NCBI GenBank assembly: GCA_001972305.1
Contig: BDDD01000435.1
Location: forward strand, 52,581 to 116,580
Source: Cephalotus follicularis
Lineage: Eukaryota > Streptophyta > Magnoliopsida > Oxalidales > Cephalotaceae
Length of the DNA stretch: 64,000 nucleotides
Reading direction: 5' to 3'
The notes beneath the pieces are model-generated. The model was not told the DNA's origin. It saw only the letters and a program-made list of their open reading frames with translations, and ran no database searches. Both the position numbers and the translations under genes were made by a program. Each line of letters begins with the position of its first letter. The stretch's first letter is position 1. Below, in pieces: positions 25,601-37,082 of the stretch.

Positions 25601-26287
25601 TGGTCTTTTGCAGTGTAATACTCAATATCATTGCATTGTAAAACTAGACAAAAAAGAGTGGTCGATTGCAGTTTGAATTTATTTTTGATTTTTGTATCAA
25701 GCACTGTTGAAGTTCTTGTTGAGTGGCTTATTATGAATATCTACTGAAAGATTCGAAGCAAAGCTGATGTTAAAGTTCACTTTTGCTCTTCCAGGCAATA
25801 TTTTGTTACTGGATTACATCCAACTTGTTTTCACTCACATATGGACTAGGTGAGCCTTTCTATTTTGACATTTATAAGCAGTATGCAGTTGAACCCTGGC
25901 TCTGTAACTTTATTTATGCTATGCCTATTTTTATACTTTTCTAAATGATGCTCAAACTTTTTGAAGTAATACATATGTATTTTTTTTTTAAATTCAATGA
26001 ATTGATATATTTGTTTAACATTTTCAGTGCTCAAAATTCCTGGCGTAAAGACGGCATTGGGTGTTCCTGACATACCAAAGGCAGAATCGAAAAATACCCC
26101 AAAGTCTTCCTTTGATCTGTTTGCAGCACTCAAACAACACACTGCAGCAAAACAGATTGCCGCCTCATCGACTGTTGAACCATCGAAGCCTGCAGACCGG
26201 AGAGTATCTTCCTCTTCAGTTATGAGTCAGAGGCTTAGAAGTTTGGAGAAACAAGTAAAGGGAAAAAAGAAAAACAAGAAGACTTGA
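22653..26287 (+). CDS. OXA1: Mitochondrial inner membrane insertase OXA1 (copy 1)
   Basis: Nine coding exons: 22653-23107, 23309-23399, 23654-23701, 24173-24231, 25052-25127, 25236-25367, 25468-25575, 25795-25849 and 26028-26287, giving 427 residues. All junctions are GT..AG and in phase. The N-terminus MAYTRSLSTRRNLIGRR is an arginine/serine-rich transit peptide. The YidC/Oxa1 core starts around FIDYVHTLTGFNWW, with NQLKATSKL, MQKLFKEYGVSPFTPLKGL, GPVFISFFLA, FLDLTTPDNLYILPFLTA and FCYWITSNLFSL. A basic C-terminal tail ends GKKKNKKT. OXA1 inserts mitochondrially made and conservatively sorted proteins into the inner membrane; in yeast the C-tail binds mitoribosomes. Length and exon pattern fit plant OXA1, and the residues agree with my memory of plant OXA1 far better than copy 2 does. 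ATG 22653 was chosen because upstream codons in this frame are TTG/GTG and the leader acceptor lies here. Confidence 0.93.
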
Positions 26288-27845
26288 GGAGGTTTACTAT
26301 ATTTGGCAAGACAAACATCTTAGTTACTATGGTTATAATGCTGTTAAGTAGTTGTTATATCCAAATTATATGAAATTCATATATTTTCTTGTTAGGCAAA
26401 CACCTGGTATTCAGTTTTGGAGAGATGGAGAGGAATTTTTTTTATAATTTAGGGACAAGTTTCACCGCAACTATTTTTGCTCGAGAAGTAGGGATTGTTC
26501 TTTGCTAGTAGGGGTTATTGCATGACAGGTTGCAAAGAATCATAATGCGTCAGGCTACTACCTCAGTTTGGCAAGTTCTTTCATTTTCTTTCTCATGGTA
26601 ATATTTAATGTCTGGAAAAGGGATAACAATGACATGATGCTATGATTCAATATATTGAATTCAATGTTTGTATTAAGCTCATTGCTCTATATTTTTTCAC
26701 AGCCTGATTAAAGTTTTGTTTTATTGGTCCTCAGTTGCCTATATGGATGTTCAGGTCAAGAAGCCTTTGTTAACATCTCTAAAGGCAGGCATTCCTCATG
26801 GCATGGTGAATGAATATTATCTTTAGGAATAGTGAGCTGGTGTAACACTTTTGTTGCTTTAGAAACTTAAAGATATACTGCAACTCTATGATGGTAATGG
26901 GGGTCACTTCTCTAGTTCCCCATATATCTTGCATGAGATAAAAGCAATGTACATCATTGCATTTGCAAATTGCAAGCATGCTAGGATTTTTTGTTGGGCT
27001 GCAATAATTCATTTCGTTAGTTGAAAAACAAATCTCTCATCCTTTTCAGCACTCGAACAAACACACTCCAGCAGCAGATATCTGCGTGTCTTTCAAGATA
27101 TTCTTGTATTCATTGAGTGCATAATGTAACTATATATGAAGTTGATAGTGTGTGGTAACATAAACTTAAAAAAATAATGTTAGATAAATGACAATTAAGT
27201 AATTAATTAATATTTTTGTATTTGTACTTTATTGGATTAATACACAAATCACGTGTTATAATTGAGTATATCCAATGATTTTTTTTTATCGACCAACCAT
27301 CAAATACCGTATTCAAATTCCGTATTCGGGAGAATACTCTTTGATTAATAAACAAAAAGGCTAAGAAGTTTGGGTAAATAAGAAGTGAAAAGAGGAAAAA
27401 CAAGAGGGCATACTGATAAGGAGTTTAAACCAACTTTCACAATGCAAATCATATTGATCACTATAAATGAGATCAGACCATAATGCTGTATAAATAGTTA
27501 TAATGTTTAAAAGTGTCTTTAGTCGGTCATCTAGTAGTTTAGTAGTCATAATTAGTCTAATTTTTCCTTCTGTCAATTATTTAAATAAAAAAAAGAGTTA
27601 ATTTTAGCTACAAATTAATGTCATCTTTTAGCTCAAAAAGTAGCAATTCTTCATTGGTGGCTGGGGGTATATCACAATACATGAAATATAACTATTTTAT
27701 ACACGTTGTAACCAACTTCCAAAACACTACCAAACTAACTAACTTGCACTGGTCTTCAACAAGAAGCATGAGGCAACAGGGCTCATCATTTTGGTATCAT
27801 CTTTCATATTCACTGTCATACTGTCGTGCGATATGATTTGTTTCA
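26288..27845. other. OXA1 copy 1 3' flank
   Basis: Probable 3' UTR and downstream DNA. Much of it from about 26.86 kb on is matched in the 3' flank of the second OXA1 copy (37.08-37.96 kb). No other gene is recognised. Confidence 0.6.
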
Positions 27846-27939
27846 CGGTCACATAAAGACCAAATTACCCCTCAGATGATGCATGAATACGAGGTGCATT
27901 ACTGGTGGCAACAGACGAAAACAACCTTAAGCCCTCTTT

Positions 27940-28059
27940 TGCGTTCTCTCTTCATTATGCATCGACAACACCCACTCCAGACCAGAGGGAACTGAGACCT
28001 CTAATGATCTGATCTCCCCCTCTCTCTCTCACGGAGTGAAATTTTTTGATATTGACAAG
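27940..28059 (+). promoter_or_regulatory. OXA1 copy 2 non-coding leader exon (3' edge)
   Basis: This is the counterpart of the copy 1 leader exon. GATATTGACAAG/GTAAGCTC is conserved, with the donor at 28060-28061. In this copy the leader intron must span several kilobases of inserted elements to reach the coding start at 33519. Confidence 0.45.
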
Positions 28060-28417
28060 GTAAGCTCTTTTTATAATCTCATAAATTTTATGACTATTTT
28101 CTTCTTTAAAATCTACAAAAAAAAAAAAAAAAATCTCATCTTGTTCAGTCTATAATGCTCATTAGCTAGTGAGTGCTTTTGGGTCATTTTTACGTCAATC
28201 CTTTATTTTATGGATTAATCAATATATGTTTTTTATGTTTCATCTATGCAACTTATTTATTTACTTGTCCATGATTCCAAGAGAAACACAAAAGAAATAC
28301 GGGATCTTTATTTTGATTTTTTTTTTATATAAATTTTTGGCCTGCAAGTTTTGAGCTTGATAGGACCAAGTTTTTGTTCTAGTTCAGTTGGATATGTTGT
28401 GAACTAAAACAATGTTT

Positions 28418-28585
28418 GTAGGAAGGTAGTTACCTCAATTTGGCAACCTTGATCACTTAGCTAAGTGATCAAAAATAAAGTTCTTTTAGCTAATTGATCA
28501 AAATTGTCAAGTTCAAGTACTTGAGTGACAAAAAATAAAGTTGAGACATGTAAGTGACTAAAGTTGACAATTTTTTTTTATTTAT
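28418..28585. other. Unassigned insertion edge in OXA1 copy 2 leader intron
   Basis: Copy 1 reads ATCGTTTGTATAACTAAAG here, while copy 2 departs after ATGTTTGTA. The stretch holds the palindrome GATCACTTAGCTAAGTGATC at about 28450 and related words (TAGCTAATTGATCAAA). It is not part of copy 1 and belongs to no family I recognise. It may be a separate insertion next to the LTR-like block. Confidence 0.4.
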
Positions 28586-31500
28586 TGAGAGGCACTATTA
28601 TTCAGTAAAAAAATTAAAAACTTTTAACAATATAATAATGCATGCGGAATAAATCTTAATTAAATTCATTCACGTGGATAAACTCAGTATTATACAATAC
28701 AGTTCATAAAACAAAAATACAATCTTATTATGCTCTTGGGTCATCGAACTGCAATAGAAGGGAGTAGACTCACCCGAGGCTTCAATCCTCAACTTGCTGC
28801 AATCTCTACCTGTATCTGACCCATTACATTAAAATGCAATGGGTCAGCGACCACTGGTCGTGTAGGAACTACAACTCACTCATGCATGAAGATGTAGATG
28901 CAACAAGCATATGTGATGCAAATAAGAGATGCAGTATATCAATACAGTCCAATCAATAAACAATCAATGACAATCGAAAATGGTACGGTTCATTCAGTAT
29001 AATCATTCCGTCATTATAAATCCTTCATCGACATCCCTTACTTAAGGATGAGCGATAACGTACTCCAGACGTCAAGTCAGAGAAGCCGGGACGGAAAGCA
29101 ACATTATATTTTAGGCAGACCGGTTCCTCGGGTTCCTCGGCTTTAGGAAGAGCAATATACGCGCTCTAGGCGTTAAAGGCAGAGGAGACGAACATAAACA
29201 TTATACAGTGTCAGTAACAGTCATTCAGTACACTATACAATAATAATAACATTAACAGTAACAGTCAATGTGGCTCATCTCGGTCGGTGATCAGTCAGCT
29301 CATCTTAGTTGGTGATCCGACGGCTTATCTCGGTCAGTGATCCATTGGGCTATCTCGGTGATCCTCCAGGCTCATCTCAAAGATAGCCTTATCGGCTCAT
29401 CTCGGTCGGTGATCCCGTAGGCTCATCTCGGTTGGTGATCTGGTACATTGACATTATATTACACTACATTAACAGTACATTTTGGGGTCTGCCTTTATAC
29501 TATTATACTATGTTTACACTACTTTATTCTGCACTTATCATCTATATATTTAGCATTTATCACTTATCCATTAATATTATTTTATTGCACGTATCATTTA
29601 TATATTTATACAATTCCATTAATCTAACTTTGTATTTGACGCATACCGGAATGCACGCATTGGGCGCATGCTATGTGCAATGCACATCTGGGATGCATCC
29701 GTACTATCACTAAAGCTTCTCTCCTTGAGCGCATGAAGGGCCGATGCTTGGTGCATATCTTGCATGCTCTGGACGCATGCAAGAGCACTATACAACGTGA
29801 GCTTTCATGCATGTAATAGCAAGTTGGAGATGCAGGGCAGAGGACAAGTTTGGCAGGAGGCATGCAGAAAAGGCTCGTGGGCACTCCTCGCGTGGCATGG
29901 CAGAGGAGAGTTCTGGTGCGCCCAGTGGAGAGCTCTGGCGCATGCCAGAGGAAGCCATGGCTGGCTTCTCAACGTCGAGCAGAGGAGGGCCATAGCGTAT
30001 GGCACCTCGGCGTTTTGGCAGAGGAAAGCACTCGCTTGCGTGCATGTTGAGGCTTGGCGTTTACGTTGGGCATGCATGGTACAGTAGAGAGCTCAGTACA
30101 GAGAGCTCAGGTGCGCAACACCTAGGCACATGGATCCTCGACGTATGGCCATCTCGGCTCATGGCAGAGGACGGCGCGCTCGGGTGCGAGGCCGATGATG
30201 GCTTAGCACGCGTTACATGTTCAGGCTTGGCAGAGAAGAGCCATATAAGAGTGGAGAGCTCTGGCGGTCGACTTGCAATGCTGAGGACGCATGCAATCAG
30301 GGGAGAGCTCTACATATACGGCATTAATGCCAGAGGGGAGCGCTTCGGCACGTTACAAGTCAGGTGTATGCAGAGGAGGACTAGCATGCGTTATACCCTT
30401 AGCTCCTCGGCACGTACAATATCGATGCGTCCTCGGCTACGTACATCAAGAACACATGCGCGTCATTGGAAACGCATAACAGAGGAGAGCTCGACACCGC
30501 ACAGATGGTTGGCGTATTGGGTTCCTCAGCTGAGTTCCTCGGTACGCTAAGGTGCCTGCTCTTAGTAAGTCCTCGGATGCATGCATGCAGAGGACAGGCT
30601 CGGTCTTGGGCATGTTGAGGAGAGCTCCCATGGCGGATGAGAGTTCACCCGCGTTGCATGTACGGGCGCTTGGCAGAGGAGAGCTGCTCAGCGTCGCTTC
30701 ATGCTCAGGTGCATGCGAAGGAGAGCAAGGCGCCGTTACATGGCATGCTCTGGAAGCATGACCCCACGACACATGGATCCTCTGTTTTGATGCAATGGGT
30801 TCCTCGGCACTATGGCGCAAAGGGACGTATCGCATCGCACGTTTGGGTCATGCACTGGTGAGCTTAGCGTCGTTGCATGGTAGAGGATGGCGAGCTCGGG
30901 TGTGTTCGTGCCAAGGAGCGAATGGCACATGAGGAGTATGTATGGGTAGCAAAACACGTCATTTCCCACATTTAACAGCGCATAACACTCAATATACCAT
31001 GCTCAGAGGACTATCAATTTCAATACATTTTTTCATTCATTCATCCAGCACAAAATAACACAGTATACGATATTCACAGTAAAACACAAGCACTGAGTAT
31101 GTGATAAAACCTACCTGGAATCCACTGGAGTATGTTGCTTTCCTTTGCCCTATTCACTGCTACAATTTCTCCTTAGCCTTCACTCCTTCTCCCTTTGTTC
31201 CCTTGTTGCTTTCCTTATCTCTTTTCTCCCAGATTACCAACAGCCCGTTTCCACACTCTCTGTTTCCTTTTATAGCCAACCAGAAGAACTCTACAGAACT
31301 TCCTGGACACTAGGATGGCTATTTGCATAATAAAGTGAGTTGGGCATTAATGGAGTTGGCCCAACGTCTTTCCCCCCATTATTTCTTCAATTTCGGGTCA
31401 TTACTTAACAATGACATTTCCAAGCTCAATTGCAATATTAATATATTTTAGGCCCAAATCATTTAATTCATAAATCATTTATAGGCCCGATACTAACAAT

Positions 31501-31590
31501 ATTAATACCATTTAATGCCCAATTTCTCCTTTAATAGTTCGACCCAGTCCAATAGCTAGTCTTTTATATTATAAAAATTCGGGTGTTACA
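28586..31590 (-). mobile_element. Long LTR-like block, Ty3/gypsy-like (fossil), in OXA1-2 intron
   Basis: Read on the minus strand it begins TGTAACACCCGAATTTTTAT at 31590, a typical long-LTR start related to the element at 7.78 kb. The other end is uncertain. A TG at 28586 would give TTTAT and TTTAA as imperfect flanks and a length of about 3.0 kb. No gag-pol frame is present. It holds a small tandem array (29.27-29.44 kb) and a GC-rich island (29.63-30.96 kb) full of GCAGAGGAGAGCTC- and CCTCGGC-like words that open spurious frames on both strands. It reads as a solo LTR or a non-autonomous relic. It is absent from OXA1 copy 1, so it inserted after the duplication or only in this copy. Confidence 0.5.
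29274..29440. repeat. Short tandem array of CTCATCTCGGTYRGTGATC
   Basis: The word GGCTCATCTCGGTCGGTGAT and variants occur about six times in 165 bp, at irregular 23-36-bp spacing, inside the long LTR-like block. The copies are partly degenerate. Confidence 0.8.
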
Positions 31591-31607
31591 TTTAAGTCTT
31601 TCTATAA

Positions 31608-32440
31608 CTAAAAAATTAAGTTACTCAATGAGATAAGACCTATTGTCAAATCCAAAAGCATGCTCTGATTAAGTGAAGCATGATCGATTAATCACGTTGG
31701 TTAGAAAATATGGGCGACCTGTCTCTGATAGCATGATAAGACTTATCTTAATGTCGGGTTTGTGTCTTGTATTTAGGAATGACAATTAAAACCGTATCCG
31801 GAAGAAACCGTATTGGAACCTTTACGAAACCGTACCGACGGGATTATATATATATAAGACCCGATGCAGTTCTAGGTATTTGAGTCATTTTCCCGAAAAT
31901 TGACAATTGTATTTTGCTTATATATATATAACCTAAACCTTAAATAATAAAAATAATTTTTTGGATTTTATTTTACAAACGGTTTCGGTTTGGTTCGATT
32001 TCAGTACCTATTTTTTACTGTAGGATCGATTTTGGTACCAATATAATGTACTCGTAGCCGGTCCGGTTCGATTCCAATCTCACATCAAAGAGTGCGGGTC
32101 CAGTTCCTTGTATCATACTTCCCTTGTTAAAACCGGTTCGTTGTCATTCCTACTTATATTCTGTTTACTGGGCTCTGGGTTGTGTCCATTACATATACAG
32201 TAAGTAACTGGAAGTCCAATGAGTGAATGAAACAAATAGTATATAGAGATATAATTCTTAAACGATAAAAAATAGAAGATCTCTCTAATGGATTTTTCAT
32301 AGACGTTGATCAATTTGGATTGAATCACGTAAATATGTGTGTTCTTGTTCGTGGTATTCTTGTTATGTTTGTGCGTATTTTTCTCCGATCAATTCATACA
32401 TACATGAGTAATAATGAAATTCTCAACACTTAACAATAGG
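31608..32440 (+). other. OXA1-2 leader intron sequence with extra DNA
   Basis: After the LTR block, gene-like sequence resumes at TATAACTAAAAAATTAAG (matching copy 1 at 22.13 kb), then departs again after CTCAATGAGATA. Homology returns at AGGATTCATGAGTG near 32.44 kb. The extra 0.8 kb contains an hAT-like element (31774-32152); the DNA around that element is unassigned. Confidence 0.5.
31774..32152. mobile_element. Non-autonomous hAT-like element, 379 bp
   Basis: The left end reads TAGGAATGACAATTAAAACC and the reverse complement of the right end reads TAGGAATGACAACGAACCGG, so the first 12 bases are identical terminal inverted repeats. Flanks are CTTGTATT (31766-31773) and CTTATATT (32153-32160), an 8-bp target-site duplication with one mismatch, as expected for hAT. 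Subterminal words GGTTCG/CGGTTTGG resemble the element at 59.15 kb. There is no transposase frame. Confidence 0.85.
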
Positions 32441-32874
32441 ATTCATGAGTGTAAGTAATAGCAAGAGACGTTTTTGGATATAGGGAATTGAGAAAAGGAT
32501 ATTTGTAGATGAGCCCAACTAGTTTGCTGTCAACTGTCAAGGCTTAGCGAGAACAAATTAGAATCTGTCTATTTTTTTTAAACTGATTTCAAGTAAACGT
32601 TAAGTTTAAGATTTCTGTCTATTTTTTAAAACTGATTTCTTCATTATTTGTGAATGTTGTTGTTAATGGCAAATATCTATTACTTAGGATTGAACGTTAA
32701 GATTTCATTTCATTATATATGCACAACTTTATGGTCATTTTAAATGGTGAAGTTTTGTACTTTTATTTCACTTTAATTAAATTAATTTTTTTTAAAGATA
32801 TGTGTTTGATTAAACTTTTTTTTTTTTTTTGGATTTGATTAGTTTACAATATTGGTAAAGGACTCTATTGTCAA

Positions 32875-33508
32875 TGTAATATCCCGTTTCTTTTTAATTT
32901 ATTTTAGTAACTTTTAATTAAATATTTAAAAACAAAATCTTTTATTTTATTTTAAAATTAATTCTCTCGAATTCTTCCCTCTCTACCGTCTCCCTCTCCT
33001 GAAATCTCTCTCTCTTTCCCTCTATCTCTCCCATTTTCTCTCCGTTTTACCTTATCCCACCCGATTTTGTTCCCCATTTTCCTTATCACTCCCGCAATTC
33101 TCTCCCCTTTCTGCTTATTTGAAACCGTTAGCGACTGTTTTTGTATGCTATCTCCATCTCTCTCGCCTGGCAAACGACAACTGCAAGCCTTGGGATTTCT
33201 TGCTTCCTTCCACGAATTCTGCAACAATCGGGTATGTCATAAGTATTTCAGATTAGGGAATTCGTTTGTTTTGAATTAAACAATCTAAAGATGACAGTTT
33301 GAGAGACCCCTCTCTCTTTTGAATCCCGTTTTTGCACAGCCCCTGTTGCTGAGCCTTTTAGCAGAGTTTAGGGTGTCTATTATATGCTGTTTAATCTGGT
33401 TTTGATAGTTGGTGTTTAAGAATTTAATAAAGAATAGTTTATCTGAATAAAGATTTATGCATTGTTGATATGATTCTGTAATCCCGGTCCCAAAACGGGG
33501 GTGTTACA
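32875..33508 (+). mobile_element. Solo LTR (634 bp), probably Ty3/gypsy, fossil
   Basis: It starts TGTAATATCCCG and ends GGGGTGTTACA. GTCAA lies directly on both sides (32870-32874 and 33509-33513), a perfect 5-bp target-site duplication, and the undisturbed site is visible in OXA1 copy 1 (ATTGTCAGTGCCAATGG). No internal region is present, so LTR-LTR recombination has removed the rest. The right end is 10 bp before the ATG of OXA1 copy 2. Intact target sites suggest a fairly young insertion, certainly later than the locus duplication. Family is inferred only from the TGTAAYRYCCC start. Confidence 0.9.
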
Positions 33509-33518
33509 GTCAATGTCA

Positions 33519-36500
33519 ATGGCTTATACTCGAAGTCTTTCCACTACAAGGAATCTTATAGGCCGACGAATCAATCCATCATTTAGTTGCATTCTCCATG
33601 ACGATGACCAGAAACAATACGCCCTCACTGAACACCCACCTCAAAATAAAGTCCACCAGTTTATTCAACAGAGGTCCTTTGGAAGTAGCTTTAGAAGTTC
33701 AGCTGGCTTTGGCAGATGGTCACATCTATATATTGTGCCCTCCGCTGGTGCATCTTTCTGCAGGTGTATGTCCACTACAAATGGTGAAGGGTCAGACAAG
33801 ATTGAACTTATAAGTGATGTTGCGGAGGTTCTCTCTGACCCGTCTGTGCAAGCAGTTTCTACTCAGGTCCCTGTCGTGAACGAAGTTGCTGTGGCAGCCG
33901 CTGATTCTTTCTTTCCTATTGCAGCCGTGCAACATTTCATTGATTACGCTCATACATTGACTGGGTTTAACTGGTAAGTGGTTATTTGTTCTTGGTTGTT
34001 TGTACAGAGGCATACACTGCGGAGTAATTGAAAATAGAGATGCATGAATTTGAAACTCATGATGCGTTTTATTGTGTCCTCCAAGGATTTTTTTAGTGGA
34101 TATACTATCAGAATTTTTATAATATGCAGATCTATGAAGGGAAGTTTCTTATCTTTCTTATTGTATTTATTCAGGTGGGCTTCCATAATCGTATCAACTA
34201 TTGTGTATCGATGGTTAACACTGCCACTTCAAATAAATCAACTTAAAGCAGTTTCAAAGCTGACTGTAAGTTCCTGTTTCAATTTGCCATTTGAAGTATC
34301 GATCATGCTTACACAATCTATATAATGTGCGTTATCAATTGTATTGGTGTTGTTAATCTTCCTGAATTGTTGTTGTTTGTGAAGTTTGATATCTTTTGTG
34401 TATTAATCACTAATATTCATTTTTGAGCTCCATTAGAAGGAATAAACTTCTCTTTTCACCTTTTTTTGTCAACATTGATGGCACCTTTCTTGCAATTCTT
34501 GCATGTTCTGCAGCAACTGAGGCGACAAGTGCTGGAGCTTAAGCAGGAGATACAAGATAAGGTGATTCCTCATTCTACTCTTGTATTTTTTTTTTCATCA
34601 CTTGGTTAGTCATTAATTCTGGCCATTGCCTTATCCGGCGAATAATTATTTAATGTCTTAGATTTCCCAATCTCACTTATATTTAACCAAACCGGATCTT
34701 CTGCTGCTTGCAGGGCATCCTAAGTGTGCTGCCTGCATGACAGCCGTTGGATCTGGTGTGCATGACATCATGCTAGCCAGATCCAACTATTTAACATACA
34801 TAAAAAAAAACATGATTTTAGAATAATTTCACTCTCCAATGTAGATTCATCATTAGGTAACCTGGGTTCCATAATGCAACCTAATCGCTCCCCCAATCCA
34901 CCTTATTCAACATCATACTTGAAAAGCTGTAATCTAGCGGTAATTATTTTACTTTGGGTATATTTGAGCCTAAGAAATAACTTGCATGTTTTGTTAATAA
35001 TGGGGTTCAATTTACATAAAGCACGGAAAGAAACAATAAAAGCTTGATTTTCTTTCATGAAGACAATAGGAGTTGATTATTTCAGAATGAATCTTTCTAT
35101 GAAGCTAACTTTCTTTTTCTAATTCCATTTTTTGTTCAGGCTATGGACTCCATGGCGGTGGATGCTGGTCAGAAACAAATTGAGAAACTATTTAAGGAGT
35201 AAGCTATTTTTCTATGTAGTGTCTGAGGGAAACCCAAGGCAAAATATTTTGTTTCGTCTTTGGTCGATTTCACGGCTTTATTAGCTGTCATGTTTGAGGA
35301 CCTCCATATGCAAACACTAACTTCAACTGCAATTTGGAGGTTCTACACTGCAATTCCTGACTGTTATAAGCACTTGCTGAATTCAGTGATGGGCAAAAGT
35401 GCATGCACTGCATTCTAGTGGACTGAATGTCTGAAATATTGACGTTTGTTTTAACTTTCAATCTTGAGTTGAATCGATGAGAGTAAGTCTCTTGACGTGC
35501 AAGACTTATCAGGAAGTTGTAGAACTTCATATACAATTCCTCTAGAAGGCAATACCATGCACAGTTCATCAGTAGGAGGATTATTTTGCTCTATTGCTGC
35601 ATGCTATAGGGATTGCAAATGTGTCTAAATGCATTTTTAGTAAATATATGAATTAAGACTTTTGATTTTACCCAAAAAAAAGAGGAAAAAGATGTGAAAA
35701 ATGTTTGATAATGATCTCCTCGTAGTCTGACATGTGCCAACTTCTTTAAAATAATAATTACATTATTGTAAATCGTTGCCTCGATAAGATGTTTTTTTTT
35801 TACGGCAAAGATATTAACATTTTGAATGAGATGCTAAGGCTTGCAAGAAGTTGAATCTTTTTCGTGTGTAGCCTTAAATATCTCGTGGAGGGGAAATCTA
35901 TAATCCCAAATCAGTTCTCCTCTCTATGGCTTTCTTTTTACCTGACTTTTTCGTCTTTTCATTATGATGATAATGGTTGCTGCAGATATGGAGTCAGTCC
36001 ATTTACTCTATTGAAAGGGCCATCTATTCGAGGTTCTGTATTTCTCAGTTTTTGCCTAGCTGTGAGATATTTTCTACTCCGATAGCAATCTACAATATTT
36101 AATCATTTGACCAAAGATTTGGTATTTACAGTTGGATATATCTAGAATAACTTGGACCTTTCTTTGTAGATTTCAAACATGGCAGAAAAAGTGCCATCCT
36201 TCAAAAGTGGTGGAGGATACTGGTTTTTAGATCTCACAACACCAGATAACTTATACATCTTTCCAATCTTAACAGTATTAAGTTTGTTGATGGTAATGGA
36301 GGTAAGCCTTTGTTTTTAAGTACACAGAAGTAATTTGGTGTGGAATTATGTTACAATGTATGAATCAGTTTTTAATTGACTAATCCCTGGCCCTGTCTCA
36401 GAGCAACATGCTAGAAGGTTTGGAAGGACTTCCTCCTAATAATAACACCATGAAAAATGTTTCAAGGGGTGTAACTGTTCTTTTATTTCCGATGATTGCG

Positions 36501-37082
36501 AGTATGTCAAAGGTAAACTAGCATTATTATATTTGAGTGGTCTGCTTTTGCAGTGTAATACTCAATATCATTGCATTGTAAAACAAAAGAAAAAAGAGTG
36601 GTCGATTACAGTTTGAATTTATTTTAGAAGTTGGTTAGCTACCTCTCATTTTGTTCTAGGACTGTACTTGATTTTTGTATCAAGCTCTTTTGAAGTTCTT
36701 GATGAGTTGGTTATTATGAATATCTACTGAAAGATTCGAAGCAAAGCTGATGTTAAAGTTCACTTGTGCTCTCGCAGGCGATTCTGTGTTACTGGATTAC
36801 ATCCAACTTGTTTTCACTCACATGTGGACTAGGTGATCCTTTCTATTTCGACATTTATAAGCAGTATATATGCAGTTGAACCTTGCTTCTGTAACTTTAT
36901 TTATGCTATGCTTATTTTTATACTTTTCTAAATGATGCTCAAACTTTTTGAAGTCATACATAAATAATTTTTTTCAAATACAATGAATTAATATATTTGT
37001 TTAACCATTTTCAGTGCTTGAAATTCCTGGCGTAAAGAAGGCATTGGGTATTCCTGACATAGCAAAGGCAGAAACTCATTGA
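33519..37082 (+). CDS. OXA1: OXA1 copy 2, C-terminally truncated paralogue
   Basis: Nine coding exons: 33519-33973, 34175-34265, 34514-34561, 35140-35198, 35986-36061, 36170-36301, 36402-36512, 36778-36832 and 37015-37082. All splice sites are kept and the frame is open for 364 residues. Exon lengths equal copy 1 except exon 7, which is one codon longer (PNNN), and exon 9, which ends early. The transit peptide and insertase core are recognisable, but many residues conserved in copy 1 are replaced: LLRPHLEELKQ to QLRRQVLELKQ, PLKGLFIQGPVFISFFLA to LLKGPSIRGSVFLSFCLA, and MSFPK to ASMSK. The basic C-tail is lost through a deletion and the protein ends IAKAETH. Loss of the tail would remove the ribosome-binding region known in yeast Oxa1. 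A solo LTR interrupts the leader just before the ATG. It could be a decaying duplicate or a weakly expressed variant; expression cannot be judged here. Confidence 0.75.
34688..34787. mobile_element. 100-bp MITE-like insertion in an OXA1-2 intron
   Basis: Absent from copy 1 at the matching place. It is flanked by TATTTAAC at 34680-34687 and 34788-34795, a perfect 8-bp duplication. The ends share GGATCT in inverted orientation (CAAACCGGATCT and GCCAGATCCAAC), and an inner inverted pair GTTGGATCTGG/CCAGATCCAAC is visible. The 8-bp duplication suggests hAT, but the termini do not look like the TAGGGRTG family elsewhere in the window. Confidence 0.75.

Larger units (their letters stand above)
21599..27845. 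repeat. Tandem duplication unit 1 (OXA1 locus)
   Basis: Homology to unit 2 begins at CATAAAGACCAAAT (21599 here, 27851 there). It covers leader, exons, introns and 3' flank, and ends near GATTTGTTTCAC (about 27.84 kb here, 37.96 kb there). Introns are recognisably alignable, so this is a DNA-level tandem duplication, not retroposition. Confidence 0.85.

Noticed and set aside
29624-30861. Many overlapping frames of 60-183 codons on both strands
   Set aside because: They overlap in several registers, show no domain, and arise from GC-rich short repeats inside an LTR-like block.
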